A DNA stretch of 64,000 nucleotides from the NCBI RefSeq assembly GCF_000430885.1, contig NZ_KE387266.1, positions 6,797 through 70,796 on the forward strand. Direction: 5' to 3'. The stretch is from Desulfotruncus alcoholivorax DSM 16058 (GTDB lineage: Bacteria; Bacillota; Desulfotomaculia; Desulfotomaculales; Desulfallaceae). The notes below the pieces were generated by a model. That model had not been told where the DNA came from, did not search any database, and saw nothing but the letters and a program-made list of their open reading frames with translations. Below, one piece after another: positions 42,215 through 50,957 of this stretch (position 1 is the first letter of the stretch; every line of letters starts with the position of its first letter). The translations under genes and the position numbers were made by a program.

Positions 42215-44418
42215 TGGAAAAGAAAATAGCTGTCTATATTTGCACTGGCTGCGGAATTGGCGAGGCCCTGGACATCGATGCTCTGTCCAAGGTAGCAACA
42301 GGTGAATACAAAGCTCCAATTTGTAAGCAACATGGTTTTCTTTGCGGCCAGGAAGGCGTAGAGTTGATCAAAAATGATATCGAGGCTGAAGGAGCTAATA
42401 CCATAGTTATAGCCGGCTGCTCCTCCAGGGTCAACTATGATGTTTTTAGTTTCGGACCGGATAAAATTGTGGAAAGATGCAACCTGAGAGAACAAGTTGC
42501 CTGGTGCCACCCGGCCGGGGATGAAGACACACAGATGCTGGCTGAAGATTACCTGCGCATGACCCTGGCTAAACTTAAAAATTTGAACCTCCCGGAGCCT
42601 TACCAGGTAGAGAATATGTCCAAAACAGTTCTGGTGGTTGGCGGTGGCTTCACTGGCCTTACTGCTGCGCTGGAATCAGCCAAGGCAGGCTATCAGACCG
42701 TGCTGGTGGAAAAAGAAGCCACGTTGGGCGGCTACGTGGGTAAAATGTACAAGCAAGTACCCATGAAGGCTCCCTTTACCGAGCTCGAAGAAAACGGAAT
42801 ACCTGCCTTAATTAAGGCAGTTGAAGATGCCGGGGTTAAGGTTTACACATCAGCTACTCTTGAAAAAACTGCCGGTGCCCCCGGGATGTTTGACGTTACC
42901 ATAAACCAAAACGGCAGCACAGTGGAAGAGCGGGTAGGCGCCATCGTCCTGGCTACCGGCGCTAAACCGTATGATGCCGATAAACTTGGGCATCTTGGTT
43001 ATGGCAAGTATGAAAATGTAATTACCCAGGCCCAGTTTGAAGAAATGGCTGTGGCAGGCAAACTGGAAGCCAGTAAGGTTGCGTTTATCCAATGTGCCGG
43101 TTCCAGGGACAAGGAACACCTGCCCTACTGCTCGGCTGCTTGCTGTATCGAATCCATGAAGCAGGCTCTTATAGTTAAGGAAAAGAATCCTGAAGCCAAC
43201 GTATATATTTATTTCAAAGACATTCGCTCTAACGGCCAGTATGAGCACTTCTACAAGAAGGCTCAGCAGGAAGGCGTCATCTTTATCAAGGGTGATGTAA
43301 CCGAAATAGCGGAAAACGATGGAACACTGACTATAACTGCTGATGACCATACCATGGGGACCCAGTCCGAGGCTGACGAGTTTGATCTCGTGGTCCTGGC
43401 CAACGGTATGGTTCCGTCTGCGGCGCTGGGTGATGTGGTAGAAGAGCCGGCGCAGGATGAGGCAGCTGCCGCTGCTGAAGAGCCGAAGGCACAGGCCCCC
43501 ACGATTATCAAGGCTAATTTGCTGAACCTGGCTTACAGGCAGGGCCCGGAACTGCCGGCACTAAAATACGGTTTCCCCGATTCGCATTATATCTGCTTCC
43601 CATATGAAACCAGGCGTACCGGTATATATGCGGCCGGTGTTGTGCGCGCTCCCATGGATATGCTTTACGCCCAGGAGGACGCCGTGGGCGCTGCGCTGAA
43701 AGCGATCCAGTGCATTGAAGCAACCGCCGTTGGCCAGGCGGTTCACCCGAGATCCGGTGATATGTCCTTCCCGGAATTCAACATGACCCGCTGCACCCAG
43801 TGCAAACGCTGTACCGAGGAATGCCCGTTCGGCGCCATTAACGAAGACGAAAAAGCCAATCCGCTGCCAAACCCGAGCCGCTGCAGAAGGTGCGGCACCT
43901 GTATGGGCGCTTGCCCCGAGCGGATTATTTCCTTCAAGAACTACTCTGTGCCCATGATCGGCAATATGGTCAAGGCCATTGAAGTGCCCGAAGAAGCGGA
44001 TGAGAAGCCCAGAATTCTGGTATTCGCTTGTGAAAACGATGCTATTCCGGCCCTTGACATGGCAGGGTTGAACCACTTGGAATACAACCCGTGGGTAAGG
44101 ATAATTCCAGTGCGGTGCCTGGGGTCCTTGAACCTGGTCTGGATCAATGACGCCATGGCCAAAGGCTTTGACGGCGTATTGCTGATGGGCTGCAAGCACG
44201 GTGATGATTACCAGTGCCACTTCATGAAGGGCAGCGAGTTGGCGGAAATCCGCCTGTCCAAGATTTCTGAAACACTCAACCGTCTTGGCCTGGAATCCGA
44301 GCGCGTGCGGGCTACCACAGTAAACATTATGGACTATGATAAGATTCCGGCCATGCTGGATGAGTTTGCCGCTGAATTGGAAGAACTCGGGCCCAACCCG
44401 ATGAAAGACTTCCAGTAA
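42214..44418 (+). CDS. qmoB: QmoB, HdrA-like flavoprotein with MvhD-like C-terminus
   Basis: 734 aa from ATG at 42214. Residues 1-125 are a Cys-containing N-terminal part (YICTGCGIGEALDIDAL...CKQHGFLCG). The FAD domain starts TVLVVGGGFTGLTAALESAKAG (~136). IQCAGSRDKEHLPYCSAACC is the HdrA signature. Two [4Fe-4S] sites are CTQCKRCTEECPFG and CRRCGTCMGACPE. The C-terminal ~120 residues (ILVFACENDAIPALDMAG...VRIIPVRCLGSLN) are an MvhD/HdrD-delta domain. An Ala/Glu/Pro-rich linker (VEEPAQDEAAAAAEEPKAQ) interrupts the flavin domain. It overlaps the qmoA stop. Confidence 0.93.
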   Translation: MEKKIAVYICTGCGIGEALDIDALSKVATGEYKAPICKQHGFLCGQEGVELIKNDIEAEGANTIVIAGCSSRVNYDVFSFGPDKIVERCNLREQVAWCHPAGDEDTQMLAEDYLRMTLAKLKNLNLPEPYQVENMSKTVLVVGGGFTGLTAALESAKAGYQTVLVEKEATLGGYVGKMYKQVPMKAPFTELEENGIPALIKAVEDAGVKVYTSATLEKTAGAPGMFDVTINQNGSTVEERVGAIVLATGAKPYDADKLGHLGYGKYENVITQAQFEEMAVAGKLEASKVAFIQCAGSRDKEHLPYCSAACCIESMKQALIVKEKNPEANVYIYFKDIRSNGQYEHFYKKAQQEGVIFIKGDVTEIAENDGTLTITADDHTMGTQSEADEFDLVVLANGMVPSAALGDVVEEPAQDEAAAAAEEPKAQAPTIIKANLLNLAYRQGPELPALKYGFPDSHYICFPYETRRTGIYAAGVVRAPMDMLYAQEDAVGAALKAIQCIEATAVGQAVHPRSGDMSFPEFNMTRCTQCKRCTEECPFGAINEDEKANPLPNPSRCRRCGTCMGACPERIISFKNYSVPMIGNMVKAIEVPEEADEKPRILVFACENDAIPALDMAGLNHLEYNPWVRIIPVRCLGSLNLVWINDAMAKGFDGVLLMGCKHGDDYQCHFMKGSELAEIRLSKISETLNRLGLESERVRATTVNIMDYDKIPAMLDEFAAELEELGPNPMKDFQ

Positions 44419-44475
44419 AAAACAATTTGCTGGATTTTAGTTAAAGATATCCGGTTGTTTGGAAATAAAGATAGA

Positions 44476-44501
44476 GGGGCGGCCGCAACCAGGGCCGTCC
44501 C
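44476..44501 (+). other. Intercistronic hairpin between qmoB and hdrC
   Basis: GGGGCGGCC (44476-44484) pairs with GGCCGTCCC (44493-44501), with one G-T pair. No T-run, so probably mRNA processing or stabilisation rather than termination. Confidence 0.5.
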
Positions 44502-44540
44502 ACACTCCTTTAAAAAATAGAAAGGGAGTATGTTCTTAAT

Positions 44541-45128
44541 ATGGAACAAAACAATAAACCTGTTAAATATGATTTGAATTTTGCCCGGGAGATTTATAAT
44601 TTAGAAAACGGTTCTTATATCAAGCAATGTATGCAGTGTGGAATGTGCGCAATTTCCTGTGCTACCCGTGAAATCATGGATTATTCGCCAAGGCGCCTGT
44701 TTAACCTGATTAAACTGGGCAAAAAGGATGAAGTTATGCAAGCAAATACCATGTGGAACTGCACATCCTGCTGCACCTGCAAAGCGCGCTGCCCCAGAGG
44801 GGTGCCGATTATCGATGTTATGCATGATCTGAAAAAATACGCAATTCAAAATGGTTACGCAGATTACCCGCAAGCGGCCTTCTATAAGGCGTTTTGGGCT
44901 GAAGTGGCCGGCCGGGGTAAGGTTTTTGAGGGTGGAGTTACTGCTAGGTATTACCTGCTCCGCGGACTGGACGAAGTTAAGAAGGCCATGGCCATGAAGG
45001 ACGTGGGCCTGAAAATGCTCAAGCATAAAAGGATGCCTTTGTTCCCGCCCAAGAAAATTAAGGGCCTGGGCAATCTGAAGAAAATTATTAAAAAGGCGCA
45101 GGAAATTGAGCGGAGGGAGGCCAGATGA
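44541..45128 (+). CDS. hdrC: HdrC-like two-[4Fe-4S] subunit
   Basis: 195 aa from ATG at 44541, with AAAGGGAG about 11 bases upstream. Two cluster motifs are CMQCGMCAISC and CTSCCTCKARCP, in the HdrC spacing. The basic C-terminal tail is rich in Lys. It stands where Gram-negative sulfate reducers encode membrane-bound QmoC. In Desulfotomaculum-type genomes HdrC and HdrB replace it. It would connect QmoAB to HdrB. Confidence 0.93.
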   Translation: MEQNNKPVKYDLNFAREIYNLENGSYIKQCMQCGMCAISCATREIMDYSPRRLFNLIKLGKKDEVMQANTMWNCTSCCTCKARCPRGVPIIDVMHDLKKYAIQNGYADYPQAAFYKAFWAEVAGRGKVFEGGVTARYYLLRGLDEVKKAMAMKDVGLKMLKHKRMPLFPPKKIKGLGNLKKIIKKAQEIERREAR

Positions 45129-46009
45129 TGAAATATAGCTTATATCCCGGTTGTTCTATGGAAGCAACTGCACAGGCCAACCTGAAATCAATAATTGCTG
45201 TGGCCAAGGCTCTGGACCTGCACCTGGAAGAAATTCCCGACTGGAACTGCTGTGGCGCCACTGTGGCCTCGGGTGTGGTTGGGGACTTTACTCAGCAGGT
45301 AATGACCGCCCGTAACCTGGCCATAGCCGAAGCAAAAGGCCTGGATGTGGTTGTGGGCTGCAGTTCATGTTACCTCAGCCTGGCCGTAACCAACAAGCGC
45401 TTTAAGGAAGATGAACACTTTAAAGCAAAGGCTAACGAGGCGCTGGCAGCCGGCGGCTACAAGTATGACGGATCGCTAAGAGTGCGGCAGTTCCTGGAAG
45501 TGGTAATAAATGATGTCGGTTTTGATAAAATCAAAGCAAGAGTTAAAAAACCGCTGGCTGGATTAAAGGTGGCAGGATATGTTGGCTGCCAGACGGTAAG
45601 GGCGATCCCTTACGAATTTGACGATCCGGAGTATCCCGTTCAGATGGATAAATTGATGGAAGCACTTGGCGCAACAGCTACTAAATTCCCCATGAAGGCT
45701 CGCTGCTGTGGTAGTTCCAACGCCATCGCCGCAACGGAAATAGTGATTGATCAAGCTTATAAGATTTTTGAATCAGCCAGCGAAGGTGGAGCGGACGTTA
45801 TTGCAACTCCCTGCCCTATGTGCCAGTTGAACCTGGATGCCTATGAGCAGATGGTAAATCAAAAATACGGAACCAATTTTAGCCTGCCGATCCTGTTTTT
45901 CACCCAGTTGATGGCTGTAGCATTTGATTTGCCTGCTGACGCGCAAGCACTAAGTTATTGTATTAATTCACCTTACCAGGCGCTGGCAAGCTATGGCGTC
46001 GCAAGATAA
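45125..46009 (+). CDS. hdrB: HdrB-like CCG-domain subunit
   Basis: 294 aa; the ATG at 45125 overlaps the hdrC stop. Two CCG domains hold YPGCSMEATAQ, DWNCCGATV and GCSSCY, then GCQTVRAIP, ARCCGSSNA and CPMCQLNLDAY. These Cys sets ligate the noncubane [4Fe-4S] clusters that in HdrB reduce heterodisulfides. Its substrate in sulfate reducers is uncertain: DsrC trisulfide, menaquinone-side carriers or none. No membrane helices. Last gene of the operon, followed by a terminator. Confidence 0.93.
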   Translation: MMKYSLYPGCSMEATAQANLKSIIAVAKALDLHLEEIPDWNCCGATVASGVVGDFTQQVMTARNLAIAEAKGLDVVVGCSSCYLSLAVTNKRFKEDEHFKAKANEALAAGGYKYDGSLRVRQFLEVVINDVGFDKIKARVKKPLAGLKVAGYVGCQTVRAIPYEFDDPEYPVQMDKLMEALGATATKFPMKARCCGSSNAIAATEIVIDQAYKIFESASEGGADVIATPCPMCQLNLDAYEQMVNQKYGTNFSLPILFFTQLMAVAFDLPADAQALSYCINSPYQALASYGVAR

Positions 46010-46044
46010 AGTAGTAAATACAATAAGGACAAATGTCGGGATCT

Positions 46045-46077
46045 AGCTCTCCGCAAAAAAGGGGAGCTTTTATTTTT
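46045..46077 (+). terminator. Intrinsic terminator of the qmoAB-hdrCB operon
   Basis: AGCTCTCC (46045-46052) and GGGGAGCT (46061-46068), followed by a T-rich run. Confidence 0.8.
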
Positions 46078-46084
46078 CCTGACT

Positions 46085-46125
46085 TTATCAGGGTGCGACA
46101 GGGGGACGGTTCTCCCATGTCGCAT
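46085..46125. repeat. GCGACA...TGTCGC palindromic repeat
   Basis: GTGCGACAGGGGGACGG and TCTCCCATGTCGCA form an inverted repeat different from the GGGGACA family. A similar short motif (GGTGCCTGACACC) lies at 31511-31523 after the ABC-F gene. Confidence 0.5.
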
Positions 46126-46241
46126 TTCTTATCGTATTGTGGTGACAAAATATAATGCACCACCTGAGTGCAATCTTAATGCTGTAGTATCAATATTGCA
46201 GATAATTTCACTTGTGGGAAGTTTAAGCTTGTGATAAAATA

Positions 46242-46257
46242 AGTGCAATAAAGCACA
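46242..46257. promoter_or_regulatory. CRP/FNR-like dyad before the 46489 transporter
   Basis: AGTGCAATAAAGCACA fits TGTG-N8-CACA with one mismatch, about 230 bases before the gene. Confidence 0.5.
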
Positions 46258-46366
46258 AATATGGTGACTAAAGATAAATTTAATCGTTAGAGAGGACAGG
46301 TTTCAAGACTGGATGGCTGAGAATGTAATTTATTACATTGGTTGATTGAAAACAGTAGGGAGGAGG

Positions 46367-46450
46367 ATGTGCAGTTCGAACAAGTATATAGCATCACGAG
46401 AGGGTATATTGAAAAATGCGGCAGGATTTTATGTGGATTTTAGTGAATAA
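46367..46450 (+). CDS. Possible 27-aa leader peptide
   Basis: ATG at 46367 stands directly behind AGGGAGGAGG. The frame MCSSNKYIASREGILKN... ends in TAA 38 bases before the transporter's start codon. Spacing is tight, composition is unremarkable and no homologue is recognised. It could be a regulatory upstream ORF or chance. Confidence 0.3.
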   Translation: MCSSNKYIASREGILKNAAGFYVDFSE

Positions 46451-46488
46451 TTGATTATAATGTCTTTATTGTCAAAGGAGGAATTTAT

Positions 46489-47901
46489 TTGCCCGAACAC
46501 CTTCAAATTTATTTTGCCACAGCAGTGTTTTTAATTACTTATGTTATTATTGTTTCGGAAAAAATCCACCGGGCAGTTATAGCTCTGGTTGGGGCGGCAT
46601 TAATTACAATAACAAAAATCTTGGGTCCTGAAGAAGCGGTTCACGCCATAGATTTTAATACTATTGGTTTACTGGTGGGGATGATGATAATCGTAGGTAT
46701 TACCCGCCAGACCGGCGTGTTTGAATATTTGGCAATCAAGGCTGCGAAAAGCTCCAAGGGCCACCCTTTAAAAATAATGGCGGCGCTTTCACTGGTAACC
46801 GCCGTGCTATCGGCCTTTTTGGACAATGTAACGACTGTGCTGCTTATCGTTCCGGTTACCTTTGCTATAGCGCAAAAACTAAGGATCAGCCCCATACCCA
46901 TATTGATAGCAGAAATTATATCTTCAAATATTGGGGGTACAGCCACACTAATCGGCGATCCGCCCAATATTATGATCGGTAGTGCAACGCACCTTGGATT
47001 CATGGATTTCATTATTAACCTTACACCAATTATAGTGGTCATATACGTAGTTACGCTGACGTTGCTCCGTTTTATATACGGTTCTCAACTCGCTGCAGAT
47101 CCGGAACGTCAAAAATCAATTATGGAATTAAATGAACGAAATGAGCTGAAGGATATCAAGCTGCTTCGCAAATGTTTAATTGTCCTGGTGCTGACTATAT
47201 TGGGTTTTGTTTTGCATCAGTATGTAGATCTTGAATCTTCTGTCATTGCCTTAACCGGTGCCAGCCTGCTTCTCTTGATCAGCAAGGAGGACCCTGAGCA
47301 CGCGCTGCATGCAGTGGAATGGCCAGTAATATTTTTCTTTATTGGTTTATTTGTGCTGGTGGGCAGTCTGGAAAAGGTTGGCGTTATCGAAGCCATCGCC
47401 AGGGCCTCACTTGATATAACCGGCGGAATTATGATCCCAACGGCTATGCTAATCCTCTGGTTGTCGGGGATCGCTTCGGCTTTCGTAGATAATATTCCAT
47501 TCGTTGCCACCATGATTCCGTTGATCAAGGATATGGGCCAACTAATGGGTGTTACTGACCCAACTGCCCTGAATGTATTCTGGTGGGCGTTATCCCTTGG
47601 AGCCTGTCTGGGTGGCAACGGCACTATTATAGGCGCGTCAGCCAATGTTGTAGTCATTGGCATGGCAGAAAAGCGGGGAGTCCCAATCACCTTTATGAAC
47701 TATTTCATAGTGGCGTTTCCATTGATGCTGGTATCCCTGGTTTTAAGTTCTGCTTACCTGGTTTTATGGCATATTTATCCTGAAACCATAACTATAATTG
47801 TGACCCTGCTATTTGGTGCCCTTGTTGGCTTTGGTGCAATGCCGGTAAACAAGGCACTGGAACGGAGAGCTGTCAAAAAGAAGGGCGGCATTCAGAAATA
47901 A
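46489..47901 (+). CDS. ArsB/NhaD-superfamily (P-protein-like) anion transporter
   Basis: 470 aa from TTG at 46489, with AAAGGAGG seven bases upstream. About 11-12 helices. The two inverted halves carry LDNVTTVLLIVPV...GGTATLIGDPPNIMIG and FVDNIPFVATMIPL...GGNGTIIGASANVVVIG, the double signature of the ArsB/NhaD/citrate branch of the ion transporter superfamily. Substrate may be an anion or Na+/H+. Proximity to the sulfate genes and the shared dyad argue for a link to sulfur anions, which is unproven. Confidence 0.88.
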   Translation: MPEHLQIYFATAVFLITYVIIVSEKIHRAVIALVGAALITITKILGPEEAVHAIDFNTIGLLVGMMIIVGITRQTGVFEYLAIKAAKSSKGHPLKIMAALSLVTAVLSAFLDNVTTVLLIVPVTFAIAQKLRISPIPILIAEIISSNIGGTATLIGDPPNIMIGSATHLGFMDFIINLTPIIVVIYVVTLTLLRFIYGSQLAADPERQKSIMELNERNELKDIKLLRKCLIVLVLTILGFVLHQYVDLESSVIALTGASLLLLISKEDPEHALHAVEWPVIFFFIGLFVLVGSLEKVGVIEAIARASLDITGGIMIPTAMLILWLSGIASAFVDNIPFVATMIPLIKDMGQLMGVTDPTALNVFWWALSLGACLGGNGTIIGASANVVVIGMAEKRGVPITFMNYFIVAFPLMLVSLVLSSAYLVLWHIYPETITIIVTLLFGALVGFGAMPVNKALERRAVKKKGGIQK

Positions 47902-47918
47902 ATACGATTTTGGAGTAC

Positions 47919-47957
47919 AGAGTCTCTCTTCTCTAGATGTCATGGGAGACTCTTTTT
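47919..47957 (+). terminator. Intrinsic terminator
   Basis: AGAGTCTC (47919-47926) and GAGACTCT (47946-47953), followed by TTTT. Confidence 0.72.
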
Positions 47958-48017
47958 GGTCACGGATGGGACGGTTGAACAGCGAAAGATTATCTCAAAC
48001 TAAGAGTAAAATTTCCG

Positions 48018-48626
48018 TTATGCAGTTGGCCGCGTAAATGTTATGTTGCCAGCCCAGGCGCTGCTCGTAATCTTGGAATTCGCGGCGGCGGCCTCATCCT
48101 TGAAGACTATGCGGGTAATTTCCCTGAAAATATCAACACTGCGGACCATGCCCACAAGGCGCTTTTTATCTTTAACAGCAACTGCTTCAACCTTATTTTT
48201 TACCATGGAATAAGCAGCTTTAAGCAGTGTGTCGTTTATATCAACATGATTTTCAATGGGCTGCATGAAATCCCTAACATTATTATGTACAATTTCCTGG
48301 CAGCGTTCGGTTAAAAGACCATCCCAGAAAAAAGCAATCTCAGCTGTCCATAAGTAATATTCATTAACGTTTTTAACAGATCTTTTGAGGTATTGGGGTT
48401 CAATGGCCGCAAGCAGTTCGGGGATTCCGAATGTCCCCACCAATTCAAAATTATCGACGATAAAGACACAATTACGCCCGGTTCGGGGTTTGCCCTGGTA
48501 GTTATAAGAGTTCAATAAAACTCGTAATACATCTTTAAGGGTAGCTTCGCCAGACACAGTCGGGTAATCATATATTGGAATCATGATATCTTTTACTTTA
48601 TTTTCATAAGTGTTGGTGTTCTCCAT
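48018..48626 (-). CDS. Tandem CBS-domain protein
   Basis: 202 aa from ATG at 48626, with AAAGGAGG seven bases upstream. Two CBS-like modules: KVKDIMIPIYDYPTVSGEATLKDVLRVLL...CVFIVDNFELVGTFGIPELL, and VRDFMQPIENHVDINDTLLKAAYSMVKNKVEAVAVKDKKRLVGMVRSVDIFREI, with an insertion between them. CBS pairs bind adenine nucleotides and signal energy state. It lies divergent to the SLC13 gene and between two anion transporters, so regulation of transport by energy charge is a reasonable guess. Confidence 0.82.
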   Translation of the reverse strand: MENTNTYENKVKDIMIPIYDYPTVSGEATLKDVLRVLLNSYNYQGKPRTGRNCVFIVDNFELVGTFGIPELLAAIEPQYLKRSVKNVNEYYLWTAEIAFFWDGLLTERCQEIVHNNVRDFMQPIENHVDINDTLLKAAYSMVKNKVEAVAVKDKKRLVGMVRSVDIFREITRIVFKDEAAAANSKITSSAWAGNITFTRPTA

Positions 48627-48896
48627 GATTAGGCCTCCTTTCGACGCTATAAAGTGAATTTTATGTTTAAAGTAGTGACAATTTTTCAACTAAAACAATT
48701 GTCAAAGGCGCAGGGTTGTGATATTATTAACAAAGATCTTGGTGTTAGTCGTCTTGGAGGAAACATAAACCGGTAATATCCGGCTTATATTTCAGCTAAG
48801 GTTTTAATCACCCCCAAAAATATTTATAAACATAGTGACGAAATAGTTAAAAATTTCACAAATGGCTTAGAACCATTATACAGTATATTGTTATAA

Positions 48897-48912
48897 TGTG
48901 CAATATTTCACA
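48897..48912. promoter_or_regulatory. CRP/FNR-like dyad before the 49173 transporter
   Basis: TGTGCAATATTTCACA, a perfect TGTG-N8-CACA. The -10-like TATGCT at 48933 puts its centre near -41, the class II activator position, and no good -35 hexamer is present, as at activator-dependent promoters. Confidence 0.6.
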
Positions 48913-49034
48913 TTTACTTTCTTTTGCGAGCTTATGCTGCATAACCATACGGGCTACAAGGGAATTTGCGCAACGTGCAGAGGGAACTACCGGGGTGCCA
49001 AGTCAAAAGTAACAAGAAAATTTTTTAGAAAGTC

Positions 49035-49070
49035 AATGCGCGCAAGTGATTAACATGCGCGCATTTCTTT
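49035..49070 (+). terminator. Terminator-like hairpin in the leader of the 49173 transporter
   Basis: AATGCGCGC (49035-49043) and GCGCGCATT (49057-49065), then TCTTTG. It lies between a predicted promoter and the gene, so it could attenuate or end a small RNA. Confidence 0.6.
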
Positions 49071-49172
49071 GTCTTTTATTATTTATCATTACTGTAAATA
49101 GCCGGATAGTGTTTTTTTTTAAGCTTTAAAGTATAATATAAAAAACTATTTCACCAGTTAAGCAGGTGACGT

Positions 49173-50696
49173 ATGGGTAACAAAAAGATTTTTGACCTGC
49201 AGGAATATAGGAATGATAAAGATAAACCAGGTGGTAATAACGAGCCATCTTCTGTACAGCCCCGGCTTAAAGCTGGACAAAATGATTGGTTAAACGGGCT
49301 GAAATCTTTTATTGTTGAAAAGAAATGGCTATTACTTGGTACTTTGCTGCTTGTTGTAATTTGTTTAATGAATACGCCATACGGCCTAACCGATAAGGGG
49401 AAATATGCAATTGGATTGTGGGCCTTTGTAGTAGTATGTTTTTTAACGGAGGCGCTTCCTCTGCCTGTAATTGCAATGGTTATTGGCTGTTACCAGGTTG
49501 TGGTGGGAATAGCGGGATTCCAGGAGGTTTCCAGGACCTTTATGGATGATGCTGTAATATTTATTATGGGAGTTTTGATGTTGGGAGCTATGCTTGTTAA
49601 GTATAACATTCATAACAAATTTGCCCTTTTCATATTGAAAATATCCGGCACCAGAATTGACAGGGTGGTTTTGGGAATGGTGACTTTTTGCGCGTTAAGC
49701 GCCGGGTTTATAACCGAACACGCTGCTGTGACAATAATGTTTCCCATTGGGGTTGGAATTGTATCATTAAGCGGAGGCATTAACAAGGTTCCCAGGTTGG
49801 GTAAACTATTGATGCTGGCCATTGCTTACGGAGTAATAATTGGCGGCATCGCCACTCCATCCGGTGGAGCCCGTAATGCCCTGATGCTCAGCTTTTTAAA
49901 TAACATGGGTATAAACATGGGCTATGGACAGTGGATTTTAATGGCCTTTCCCCTGACATTGATAATGATTATTATAGTGACTTACTGGTTGTTAAAGTTG
50001 TATCAACCCGAGGTTGAAGATTTAAAGGATGTAATGGAAAGAATCAAGCGCGAATTGGATGCAGACGGTCCCATGACAGCGAAAGCAAAAGCGGCTATGG
50101 CCATTTTCCTCGCCATAGTTGCAGGATGGGTTCTATTTAGCCGGCAGTATGGCGTTGGTAATATTGCCATGATTGGCGTTATCTTGGCGGTTATACTGCG
50201 CCTTGTTGATTGGAACTATTTGCAGCAAAAAACACAGTGGGGAGTGGTTGTACTTTATGCCGGGGCAGTTTCAATGGGTAAAATGCTGGTAACAACCGGG
50301 GCGGCCTCATGGTTGGCCAAGTTGCTTTTATCCGGGGCAAAGGCCATTGGAATATCCAAAGGGCTTCCGCTGCTGGCTGTAACCACTTCTATAACAGCAC
50401 TGGTTACCAATACGATGGCTGACGGGCCGACAGTTGCCGTGGTGGGTCCTGTGTTCATCAAGGCAGCGGAATTAGCCGGTACTTCACCGTTGGTTATTGG
50501 TGTTGCCACCTCCTTGGGTTCGGCATTTTCGTTTATTCTGGTGATTGCAACCCCAGCAAATGCTATTGTATATGGACCCGGTTTTTTAAAAGCATCTGAT
50601 TTTCTTAAAGCGGGCAGTTTTTTATTCATTATCTCTCTGGTACTTATTATTGTTGGATTGGCTGGTATTTGGTGGCGTGTTCTGGGTATCTGGTGA
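49173..50696 (+). CDS. SLC13/DASS-family anion transporter
   Basis: 507 aa from ATG at 49173. A ~50-residue polar N-terminus is followed by about 12 helices. Signature regions are ITEHAAVTIMFPIGVGI...GGIATPSGGARNALMLSF and ALVTNTMADGPTVAVVGPVF. It differs from the 27891 transporter in its hydrophilic N-terminal extension and in both signature loops, so the two are not recent duplicates. Likely substrates are sulfate, sulfite-like or dicarboxylate anions. Confidence 0.85.
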   Translation: MGNKKIFDLQEYRNDKDKPGGNNEPSSVQPRLKAGQNDWLNGLKSFIVEKKWLLLGTLLLVVICLMNTPYGLTDKGKYAIGLWAFVVVCFLTEALPLPVIAMVIGCYQVVVGIAGFQEVSRTFMDDAVIFIMGVLMLGAMLVKYNIHNKFALFILKISGTRIDRVVLGMVTFCALSAGFITEHAAVTIMFPIGVGIVSLSGGINKVPRLGKLLMLAIAYGVIIGGIATPSGGARNALMLSFLNNMGINMGYGQWILMAFPLTLIMIIIVTYWLLKLYQPEVEDLKDVMERIKRELDADGPMTAKAKAAMAIFLAIVAGWVLFSRQYGVGNIAMIGVILAVILRLVDWNYLQQKTQWGVVVLYAGAVSMGKMLVTTGAASWLAKLLLSGAKAIGISKGLPLLAVTTSITALVTNTMADGPTVAVVGPVFIKAAELAGTSPLVIGVATSLGSAFSFILVIATPANAIVYGPGFLKASDFLKAGSFLFIISLVLIIVGLAGIWWRVLGIW

Positions 50697-50763
50697 ACAA
50701 TTCGGCAACGTTTATTCCTAATGGTTCTAAATATTGCGGCAATTACAAATATAAAAAATACAT

Positions 50764-50779
50764 GGTGAAATATTGCACA
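50764..50779. promoter_or_regulatory. CRP/FNR-like dyad overlapping a -35 box
   Basis: GGTGAAATATTGCACA is, apart from its first base, the exact reverse complement of the dyad at 48897. Its right arm contains the -35 hexamer TTGCAC of the promoter at 50773-50801. Confidence 0.6.
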
Positions 50780-50801
50780 AATAAAAAATATGTGGTATAG
50801 T
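50773..50801 (+). promoter_or_regulatory. Sigma-70-type promoter of the transposase-like gene
   Basis: TTGCAC (50773-50778), 17 bases, TATAGT (50796-50801). It points at the gene starting 157 bases downstream. Confidence 0.6.
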
Positions 50802-50957
50802 TTTTTTAAGCAAAAATTGAGCTAAAATTATTGGAAGGTAAGAAACAAATGAATTAGTGAAAATTTTAACTTTATCAACCGTGGGACAGAAAGTAGTGTG
50901 AAAAGTTATTACAAAGTTGGAGACTAGACAGGAAGTTGGTTCAAAGGTGGTGAGGAA

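Larger units (their letters stand above)
46126..46488. other. Regulatory region before the ArsB/NhaD-type transporter
   Basis: It holds a TGTG-N8-CACA-like dyad (46242-46257), a hairpin AATGTAA-TT-TATTACATT near 46322-46339 and a possible short leader ORF (46367-46450). Confidence 0.5.
48627..49172. other. Divergent regulatory region with a possible leader RNA
   Basis: About 545 bases, no gene. It contains an imperfect dyad TTGTGATATTATTAACAA (48716-48733), a perfect one (48897-48912), a -10-like TATGCT (48933-48938), a ~90-base GC-richer segment and a terminator-like hairpin (49035-49070) about 100 bases before the transporter start. Confidence 0.5.

Noticed and set aside
48960-49020. Known riboswitch (cyclic di-GMP, THF or molybdenum cofactor type)
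   Set aside because: I compared the GC-richer leader with remembered conserved cores and found no convincing match. Kept only as an unclassified leader.
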